5,107 bases of DNA from Bacteroidota bacterium (GTDB lineage Bacteria > Bacteroidota > Bacteroidia > Flavobacteriales > Flavobacteriaceae). Position numbers and translations under genes: made by a program. Where the stretch lies: contig CANINJ010000153.1 in NCBI GenBank assembly GCA_947468985.1, positions 1 to 5,107 on the forward strand, written 5' to 3'. This document shows, piece by piece, positions 1-5,107 of the stretch. The notes beneath the pieces are model-generated. The model made no database searches and was not told the origin of the DNA. It saw nothing but the letters and a program-made list of their open reading frames with translations. Every line of letters begins with the position of its first letter. Position 1 is the first letter of the stretch.

Positions 1-768
1 AGTGTGTATCAAAAAGCACCAACCGTTGGAACGATGTTATTATCGGGAATTATGCTAAAAATGGGATTGTACAGCGTAATTCGTTGGCAATTGCAAATAG
101 CGCCATTAGCAGCCAAACAATACATCAACGTATTTGTAGCTATTGGAATTGCAGGTACAATCTACGGTTCTATTGTAGCTTTGCGACAAAAAGACTTAAA
201 GAAATTATTTGCCTATTCTTCATTAGCACACGTTGGATTAATTGCTGCTGGAGCATATACCTTAACAATTGACGGTTTACGAGGTGCTGTTCTTCAAATG
301 ATTTCTCACGGTTTTGTAATCGTAGGTTTGTTTCTTGCTGCCGAAATTATCTTCCGCAGGTTCCAAACAAATACCATTTCTGAAATGGGAGGCATACGCT
401 CGCAAGCACCAAAATTCACTTCTTTATTTATGATTTTAGTTTTGGCTTCGGTTGCATTGCCGTCAACATTCAATTTTGTTGGAGAATTTACTGTGCTTTA
501 CAGCCTTTCACAAGTTAATATCTGGTTTGCCATTTTAGGTGGAACCACCATTATTTTAGGGGCGTATTATATGTTGAAAATGTTTCAAACTTCGATGTTG
601 GGAGAAACAAACACAAAAATATTTTCTGATATTACACTAAACGAAGGAATTTCATTGACAGTAATTGTTGCTGTTTTGTTCTTCTTCGGATTCTATCCAA
701 AACCAATTATAGACTTGATAACCCCAAGTTTAGAATCAATTTTGGTTAGCATCAACAGATTCGGTTAA
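1..768 (+). CDS. nuoM: NADH:quinone oxidoreductase subunit M, C-terminal part (5' truncated)
   Basis: This is the C-terminal 255 residues of NuoM, an antiporter-like (MrpD-type) membrane subunit of respiratory complex I that takes part in proton translocation coupled to NADH oxidation. The frame is open from base 1 to the TAA at 766-768. The GTG at 4-6 is an internal valine codon, so the gene starts upstream of the window. Family landmarks, in order: APTVG followed by a membrane helix with a lysine (codon 58-60) that lines up with the TM7 pump lysine; DLKKLFAYSSLAHVG (193-240), the conserved loop and TM8 lysine/histidine region; QMISHGF with its histidine at 307-309; SEMGG after a cytoplasmic loop; and NFVGEF, whose glutamate (484-486) matches the TM12 glutamate typical of NuoM rather than NuoL or NuoN. 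About seven hydrophobic segments are visible, consistent with TM7 to TM14. nuoN follows after 93 bp. The family is confident, and NuoM rather than NuoL rests mainly on the TM12 glutamate and gene order. Confidence 0.95.
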   Translation, partial: SVYQKAPTVGTMLLSGIMLKMGLYSVIRWQLQIAPLAAKQYINVFVAIGIAGTIYGSIVALRQKDLKKLFAYSSLAHVGLIAAGAYTLTIDGLRGAVLQMISHGFVIVGLFLAAEIIFRRFQTNTISEMGGIRSQAPKFTSLFMILVLASVALPSTFNFVGEFTVLYSLSQVNIWFAILGGTTIILGAYYMLKMFQTSMLGETNTKIFSDITLNEGISLTVIVAVLFFFGFYPKPIIDLITPSLESILVSINRFG

Positions 769-821
769 GCATTTAAAATATATAAATTCAAAATAATAGT
801 ATCACGATTTTCGACTAGAAG

Positions 822-856
822 AAATTCAATTCTTCAAATTCCGAAATCTAAAATTT
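822..856 (+). repeat. Degenerate A/T-rich heptad repeat in the nuoM-nuoN spacer
   Basis: The 93-bp spacer (769-861) ends in a run that can be cut into 7-base units resembling AAATTCC: AAATTCA, ATTCTTC, AAATTCC, GAAATCT, AAAATTT. The units are imperfect and the stretch is very A/T-rich, so chance is a serious alternative. The spacer contains no TTG trinucleotide on the + strand, so no Bacteroidota-type -33 element is seen. This supports cotranscription of nuoN with nuoM. The nuoN leader (AAATTTAAACA before ATG) lacks a Shine-Dalgarno sequence, as is common in this phylum. Confidence 0.3.
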
Positions 857-861
857 AAACA

Positions 862-2232
862 ATGAATACATTAATAGTAATAATAGGATTAGGTGTTTTA
901 TGCCTTTTATTTGAAATCATGAATTTCAGAAAAGCCATTATTCCAGTAACAATTATTGGTTTACTTGCCATATTAGGACTCAATATTTCCGAGTATAATT
1001 CGCCAGCAACCTACTACAATAATATGATTGTGGTTAGCAAATTCTCTGTTGCTTTTTCCAGTTTATTCATTGTATTAACGATTTTCTTGGTGGCACTAAG
1101 TCATAATTTCTATGAAAACCACCAATCAAAAATCTCAGATTACATCGCTATAAAAATATTTTTATTGTCAGGAGCAGTCGCAATGGTGTCTTTTGGAAAC
1201 CTATCCATGTTCTTTTTAGGAATCGAAGTATTGTCCATTTCACTTTATGTTTTAGCAGCCTCAGACCGAACTAGCATCAAAAGTAACGAAGCAGGTTTAA
1301 AATATTTCCTAATGGGATCCTTCGCTTCGGGAATATTATTATTTGGAATTTGCCTTATTTATGGCGCAATGGGAACATTCGACATCACAGAAATCAGTGA
1401 ATTAGCACAATCAGCCGAATTACCGTCTTGGTTTTTCATTGGAATTGTATTGCTAACCATCGGAATGTTATTCAAAATTGCAGCCGTACCTTTTCACTTT
1501 TGGGCACCCGATGTTTACGAAGGTTCGCCAGCATTAACAACAGCCACAATGAGCACCTTGGCTAAAGTGGTAGCAATGGCAACATTATACAAACTATTAA
1601 CTGCAATGAACGTAGAAATTACGTACGGATTCCAAATCGTAATTGTTGTGATTTCTATTGCATCTATGACCGTTGGAAACATCATGGCATTAAAACAGAC
1701 CAATGTAAAACGGATGTTGGCATTTTCAGGAATATCCCACGCCGGATTTATGTTAATGGTTTTATTGAGTGCCACAACCGCCGCAGGAAGTCTATTGTAT
1801 TATGCTTCAGCCTATGCCTTAGCTGGAATTGCGTCGTTCAGCGTATTGCTTTATGTTTGTAAAAACAAAGGCAACGAAGAAATTAGCAACTTCAACGGAT
1901 TAGGAAAATCCAACCCAATAATGGCAGCCGTACTCACAGCCTCGTTATTGTCAATGGCAGGAATCCCAATATTCGCAGGATTCTTCGCTAAATTTATGTT
2001 GTTCACACAAACTATCCAAGCAGGTTATTTAATCGTCGTAATCGCCGCAGTAATCAACTCAATCATCAGCGTGGGTTACTATTTCAAATTAATCTTGGCA
2101 ATGTACACCAAAGAGCCAGAAGAAGCCACCGCAAAAACACCATTCGTTTTCTATGCCGTAGCCGTAATCGCAATCGTTTTGAATATTATAATCGGACTTT
2201 TCCCTTCGCTAATCATCGATGTTTTGGCATAA
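862..2232 (+). CDS. nuoN: NADH:quinone oxidoreductase subunit N
   Basis: This complete 456-residue protein is NuoN, the antiporter-like subunit of complex I next to the NuoA/J/K module. It is a polytopic inner-membrane protein that helps pump protons when quinone is reduced. Hydrophobic helices run through the whole length. Visible family landmarks are a TM5 glutamate in LGIEVLSISLY (E122); KIAAVPFHFWAPDVYEGSP (205-223) with the TM7 lysine K205; STLAKVVA with the TM8 lysine K235; NVKRMLAFSGISHAGF (281-296); and AGFFAKF with K377, matching the TM12 lysine that NuoN carries in place of the NuoM glutamate. These key charged residues are all present, so the protein looks functional. The ATG at 862 begins a hydrophobic first helix directly. 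There is no Shine-Dalgarno sequence, only an A-rich leader. The length is normal for the family. It follows nuoM and is followed by a terminator, so it is probably the last gene of the nuo unit. Its 3' third uses C-ending codons (ATC for Ile) much more than ileS does. Confidence 0.97.
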   Translation: MNTLIVIIGLGVLCLLFEIMNFRKAIIPVTIIGLLAILGLNISEYNSPATYYNNMIVVSKFSVAFSSLFIVLTIFLVALSHNFYENHQSKISDYIAIKIFLLSGAVAMVSFGNLSMFFLGIEVLSISLYVLAASDRTSIKSNEAGLKYFLMGSFASGILLFGICLIYGAMGTFDITEISELAQSAELPSWFFIGIVLLTIGMLFKIAAVPFHFWAPDVYEGSPALTTATMSTLAKVVAMATLYKLLTAMNVEITYGFQIVIVVISIASMTVGNIMALKQTNVKRMLAFSGISHAGFMLMVLLSATTAAGSLLYYASAYALAGIASFSVLLYVCKNKGNEEISNFNGLGKSNPIMAAVLTASLLSMAGIPIFAGFFAKFMLFTQTIQAGYLIVVIAAVINSIISVGYYFKLILAMYTKEPEEATAKTPFVFYAVAVIAIVLNIIIGLFPSLIIDVLA

Positions 2233-2259
2233 AAAATCGTTTTTTCAAATATCAAATAC

Positions 2260-2293
2260 AAAGCCATCAGAATTATTTTTGATGGTTTTTTTT
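2260..2293 (+). terminator. Rho-independent terminator after nuoN
   Basis: CCATCA (2264-2269) pairs with TGATGG (2280-2285). The stem extends outward with G-U and A-U pairs (2260-2263 with 2286-2289) and inward with weak A-U pairs, around an A/T-rich loop. It is followed directly by a run of eight T (2286-2293). It lies about 30 bp beyond the nuoN stop, which fits the end of the nuo transcript. The stem has only three G-C pairs, as expected in an A/T-rich genome. The T run on the + side orients it for nuoN, with no gene on the opposite strand to serve. Confidence 0.8.
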
Positions 2294-2384
2294 CTTTTGT
2301 TAGTGTCCTCGTTTTTTAAAACGTTCTAAACTAGTGCACGCACAAAAAAACTAAAAATCAAACAAAAATTTACTTGTAATCATA

Positions 2385-2412
2385 ACTTTCGAGCTTTGAC
2401 TTTCGACTTTCG
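2385..2412 (+). repeat. ACTTTCG heptad tandem repeat upstream of ileS
   Basis: Four 7-base units lie in exact phase: ACTTTCG (2385-2391), AGCTTTG (2392-2398), ACTTTCG (2399-2405) and ACTTTCG (2406-2412). A further exact ACTTTCG lies at 2426-2432, one base out of the 7-bp phase. The array sits 45 bp before the ileS start, and its second unit supplies the TTTG of the candidate -33 element. The repeat itself is seen directly. A regulatory role is only inferred. Similar short heptad arrays are, from memory, common between genes in Flavobacteriia. Confidence 0.7.
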
Positions 2413-2423
2413 ACATAAATTTA
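2395..2423 (+). promoter_or_regulatory. Candidate Bacteroidota-type promoter for ileS
   Basis: The known Bacteroidota primary sigma factor recognises roughly TTTG near -33 and TAnnTTTG near -7. Here TTTG (2395-2398) and TAAATTTA (2416-2423, 7 of 8 consensus positions counting the free nn) are separated by 17 bp, within the usual range. This would place the transcript start near 2430 and give a leader of about 28 bases. A second possible -7 box, TACTTTCG (2425-2432), is 26 bp from the same TTTG, which is too far. The -7 region overlaps the perfect palindrome ATAAATTTAT (2415-2424). This is a consensus match in A/T-rich DNA, so it is tentative. Confidence 0.4.
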
Positions 2424-2446
2424 TTACTTTCGCACAACGATTTAAG

Positions 2447-2453
2447 AAAAGGA
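2447..2453 (+). promoter_or_regulatory. Shine-Dalgarno-like site of ileS
   Basis: AAAAGGA lies four bases before the ATG at 2458. Its AAGGA core could pair with the 16S rRNA tail, although the spacing is short. It supports 2458 as the start and contrasts with nuoN, which has no such site. Confidence 0.55.
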
Positions 2454-2457
2454 TAAA

Positions 2458-5107
2458 ATGAGCACTAAATTTACTGAATACAAGGGACTTGACTTGCCAA
2501 CTGTGGCATCGGAAGTATTGGATTTTTGGAAAAAAGAAAACATATTCGAGAAGAGCGTAACGACTCGCGAAGGAAATAAACCATTCGTATTTTTTGAGGG
2601 GCCGCCTTCTGCAAATGGATTACCAGGAATTCACCATGTGATGGCGCGCGCTATTAAAGATATTTTTTGCCGATATAAAACTCAAAAAGGGTTCCAAGTA
2701 AAACGAAAAGCAGGTTGGGATACGCACGGATTGCCAGTAGAATTAGGAACTGAGAAGGAATTAGGAATTACAAAGGAAGATATTGGAAAGTCAATTTCCA
2801 TTGAAGAATACAACGAAGCGTGCAAGCGAACGGTGATGCGTTATACGGATGTTTGGAATGATTTGACCGAAAAAATGGGGTATTGGGTGGATATGGAAGA
2901 TCCGTATGTGACTTACAAATCCAAATATATGGAATCGGTTTGGTGGATTTTGAAACAAATTTACAACAAGGATTTGATGTACAAAGGCTACACGATTCAG
3001 CCGTATTCACCAAAAGCCGGAACAGGATTATCGTCGCACGAAGTGAATCAACCAGGAAGTTATAGAGATGTAACCGACACAACGGTGGTGGCGCAGTTTA
3101 AAGCAATAACGGAAAGTTTGCCTAGTTTTCTTAAGGAATTTGGAGAGATACATGTTTTGGCTTGGACAACAACGCCTTGGACTTTGCCATCAAACACGGC
3201 ATTAACAGTTGGTCCAAAGATTGATTATGTTTTAGTAGACACCTTCAATCAATATACTTATTTGAGGTCAAAAGTGATTTTGGCTAAAAATTTGGTTGGG
3301 AAACAATTTGCAAAAGGCTTTTTTGAAAGTACTGATACTGCGGATTTTGAAAACTTTAAAGCTGGCGACAACCTGCCTGCAGGCAAGGCAGGACAAATTC
3401 CATATCAAGTTCTTGCCGAATGCAAAGGCGCTGATTTAGTTGGAATTCGTTACGAACAATTGATGCAATTTTCGTTGCCGTATCAAAACCCAGAAAATGC
3501 TTTTAGAGTAATTGCTGGAGATTTTGTTACAACGGAAGACGGAACAGGAATTGTGCACACTGCACCAACTTTTGGTGCCGATGATGCGAAAGTTGCCAAA
3601 GAAGCCGTCCCAGAAGTACCGCCAATGTTAGTCTTAGACGAAAATGGGAATCCAGTTCCGTTGGTAGATTTGCAAGGGAAATTCATTTCTCAGATGGGTG
3701 AATATGCTGGAAAATACGTTAAAAACGAATATTATAACGATGGCGAAGCACCTGAGCGTTCTGCCGATGTGGAAATTGCCATTCAGTTAAAAGAAGAAAA
3801 TAAAGCCTTCAAAGTAGAGAAATATGTGCACAGTTATCCACATTGTTGGAGAACCGATAAGCCAATTTTGTACTACCCTTTGGATTCTTGGTTTATAGAA
3901 ATTACGAAAGTTCGCGATAGAATGTTCGACTTGAACGAAACCATCAACTGGAAGCCAAAAGCAACAGGAGAAGGACGTTTTGGAAATTGGTTGAAAAATG
4001 CTAACGATTGGAACTTATCGCGTTCAAGATATTGGGGAATTCCATTGCCAATTTGGAGAACTGAAGACGGAACAGAAGAAATTCTGATTGGTTCGGTTGA
4101 AGAATTATACAACGAAACGGAGAAAGCGATTGCTGCAGGTTTCCAAAAAGTAAATCCTTTTAAAGGTTTTGAAATTGGAAATATGAGCGAAGCAAATTAC
4201 GATTTGATTGATTTGCATAAAAATGTCGTTGACGAAATTACTTTGGTTTCTGCCTCTGGTAAAGAAATGAAACGCGAAGTTGATTTAATCGATGTTTGGT
4301 TTGATTCTGGCGCAATGCCTTATGCGCAGTGGCATTATCCATTTGAAAACAAAGATAAAATTGACGAAAACAAAGATTTCCCTGCCGATTTTATTGCTGA
4401 AGGAGTCGATCAAACGCGTGGTTGGTTTTATACGTTACACGCAATTGGAACATTAGTTTTTGATAAAATTGCTTATAAAAATGTAGTTTCAAACGGTTTG
4501 GTATTGGACAAAAACGGACAAAAAATGTCGAAACGTTTAGGAAATGCTGCCGATCCATTTGAAACATTAAAGGAATATGGCCCTGATGCTACGCGTTGGT
4601 ATATGATTTCGAATGCCAATCCGTGGGACAATTTAAAATTCGATTTAGAAGGAATTGCTGAGGTTCGTCGAAAATTCTTCGGAACATTATACAATACCTA
4701 TTCGTTTTTTAGTTTGTATGCTAACATTGATAATTTCAAATATTCTGAAGCTTCAATTCCTGTAAACGAAAGACCTGAAATTGACCAATGGATTATTTCA
4801 GAATTAAATACGTTGATAAAAGTCGTTGATGAAGCCTATGCTGATTATGAACCTACAAAAGCAGCACGTGCCATATCAGAATTTTTGCAAGAAAATTTAA
4901 GCAACTGGTATGTTCGTTTGTGCAGAAGACGTTTTTGGAAAGGAGAATATGGTCAAGATAAAATGGCAGCATATCAAACATTATATGAGTGTTTATTGAC
5001 TATTAGCAAGTTAGGTGCTCCAATTGCTCCATTTTTTATGGATAAATTATACAGAGATTTAACATTAGCGTCACAAACAGAGCAATTTGAAAGTGTACAT
5101 TTGGGTG
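2458..5107 (+). CDS. ileS: Isoleucyl-tRNA synthetase, type 2-like (3' end beyond the window)
   Basis: This cytoplasmic class I aminoacyl-tRNA synthetase charges tRNA-Ile with isoleucine using ATP and hydrolyses misactivated valine. The frame is open from ATG 2458 to the window edge without a stop (883 residues). Domains in order: Rossmann catalytic part with GPPSANGLPGIHH (48-60), where the usual HIGH-type signature reads GIHH (57-60); WDTHGLPVE (87-95); CP1 editing domain, about 185-410, with WTTTPWTLPSNTA (236-248) and GTGIVHTAPTFGADD (362-376), whose H367 and D376 match the editing His and Asp of E. coli IleRS; a second catalytic half with NLSRSRYWGIPLP, DVWFDSG (592-598), and KMSKR (689-693); then the start of the helical anticodon-binding domain (DQWIISELN onward). 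Family members of this kind are usually about 1,100 residues or more, so roughly the last fifth is missing. The start is backed by AAAAGGA and by alignment of the N-terminus. The odd points are the GIHH signature and a GC-rich insert at residues 305-312. The preceding terminator suggests transcription apart from nuo. Confidence 0.97.
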   Translation, partial: MSTKFTEYKGLDLPTVASEVLDFWKKENIFEKSVTTREGNKPFVFFEGPPSANGLPGIHHVMARAIKDIFCRYKTQKGFQVKRKAGWDTHGLPVELGTEKELGITKEDIGKSISIEEYNEACKRTVMRYTDVWNDLTEKMGYWVDMEDPYVTYKSKYMESVWWILKQIYNKDLMYKGYTIQPYSPKAGTGLSSHEVNQPGSYRDVTDTTVVAQFKAITESLPSFLKEFGEIHVLAWTTTPWTLPSNTALTVGPKIDYVLVDTFNQYTYLRSKVILAKNLVGKQFAKGFFESTDTADFENFKAGDNLPAGKAGQIPYQVLAECKGADLVGIRYEQLMQFSLPYQNPENAFRVIAGDFVTTEDGTGIVHTAPTFGADDAKVAKEAVPEVPPMLVLDENGNPVPLVDLQGKFISQMGEYAGKYVKNEYYNDGEAPERSADVEIAIQLKEENKAFKVEKYVHSYPHCWRTDKPILYYPLDSWFIEITKVRDRMFDLNETINWKPKATGEGRFGNWLKNANDWNLSRSRYWGIPLPIWRTEDGTEEILIGSVEELYNETEKAIAAGFQKVNPFKGFEIGNMSEANYDLIDLHKNVVDEITLVSASGKEMKREVDLIDVWFDSGAMPYAQWHYPFENKDKIDENKDFPADFIAEGVDQTRGWFYTLHAIGTLVFDKIAYKNVVSNGLVLDKNGQKMSKRLGNAADPFETLKEYGPDATRWYMISNANPWDNLKFDLEGIAEVRRKFFGTLYNTYSFFSLYANIDNFKYSEASIPVNERPEIDQWIISELNTLIKVVDEAYADYEPTKAARAISEFLQENLSNWYVRLCRRRFWKGEYGQDKMAAYQTLYECLLTISKLGAPIAPFFMDKLYRDLTLASQTEQFESVHLG
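3372..3392. repeat. GC-rich palindromic element inserted in frame within ileS
   Basis: This 21-bp stretch is about 71% G+C (15 of 21) inside an A/T-rich gene. Its ends are inverted repeats, CCTGCC (3372-3377) and GGCAGG (3387-3392). Its core TGCCTGCAGGCA (3374-3385) is a perfect 12-bp palindrome, so two alternative hairpins are possible. It is a whole number of codons and is read as (N)LPAGKAG at residues 305-312 of IleRS, in a variable part of the editing domain between FKAGD and QIPYQVLAE. The codons (CTG, AAG, GGC) are unlike the neighbours. From memory, very similar CCTGCC...GGCAGG palindromes, giving PAGKAG or PAGRQG-like peptides, are scattered through Bacteroidota genomes and proteins. 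I could not check that here. Confidence 0.65.

Noticed and set aside
4..6. GTG as a possible start of a short NuoM-like protein
   Set aside because: The frame is open upstream of it at the window edge, and the residues after it (APTVG and the TM7 lysine helix) are internal to NuoM, so this is a valine codon in a truncated gene.
818..835. Possible hairpin GAAGAA...TTCTTC between nuoM and nuoN
   Set aside because: The stem has 6 bp with only two G-C pairs, a 6-base loop and no T run after it, so it is not a convincing terminator or attenuator.
1515..1775. Open frame on the - strand inside nuoN (86 codons)
   Set aside because: It lies wholly opposite well-conserved NuoN motifs (WAPDVYEGSP to ISHAG), and its product resembles no family I recognise. 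It is an antisense shadow.
2310..2323. Inverted repeat CGTTTT-TT-AAAACG after the nuoN terminator
   Set aside because: The loop of two bases is too tight for the full hairpin, the arms are nearly all A/T, and it is probably chance in A/T-rich DNA.
2768..3082. Open frames on both strands inside ileS, including a 104-codon - strand frame
   Set aside because: They overlap conserved IleRS catalytic-domain sequence that continues without interruption, so they are shadows of ileS. The - strand frames at 3483-3686, 3873-4112 and 4473-4694 are rejected for the same reason.
2458..5107. Possibility that ileS is a valyl- or leucyl-tRNA synthetase, or is frameshifted
   Set aside because: Reading every codon gives one uninterrupted frame. 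The WTTTPWTLPSNTA, GTGIVHTAP, DVWFDSG and DQTRGWFYTLH segments fit IleRS, and the GC-rich insert is a multiple of three.

Overview
The window looks like a piece of a low-GC Bacteroidota chromosome, most likely Flavobacteriia and Flavobacterium-like. The evidence is the strong A/T bias, mostly weak or absent Shine-Dalgarno sequences with A-rich leaders, a type 2-like isoleucyl-tRNA synthetase with a GIHH signature, and short heptad repeats between genes. The genus is inferred from general resemblance, not from a search. All three genes lie on the + strand.

Layout: positions 1-768 hold the 3' half of nuoM. After a 93-bp gap with no visible promoter comes a complete nuoN (862-2232). These encode two of the antiporter-like, proton-pumping membrane subunits of respiratory complex I (NADH:quinone oxidoreductase). 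In many bacteria they are the last genes of the nuo operon, and here a rho-independent terminator (about 2260-2293) follows nuoN. The rest of the 225-bp spacer (2294-2457) is A/T-rich and has no gene on either strand. Its distal part holds an in-phase ACTTTCG heptad array, a candidate Bacteroidota-type promoter and an AAAAGGA ribosome-binding site. ileS then starts at 2458 and stays open to the window edge (883 codons seen).

The two loci are functionally separate: energy conservation at the membrane (NuoM/NuoN) and translation (IleRS). The terminator and the candidate promoter suggest separate transcription units.

I see no previously undescribed multi-gene system here: no mobile element, CRISPR array, toxin-antitoxin pair or RNA gene. 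The items most worth a second look are a GC-rich 21-bp palindromic element inserted in frame inside the IleRS editing domain (3372-3392), the swapped GIHH catalytic signature of IleRS, and the heptad repeats that abut or overlap the candidate ileS promoter.
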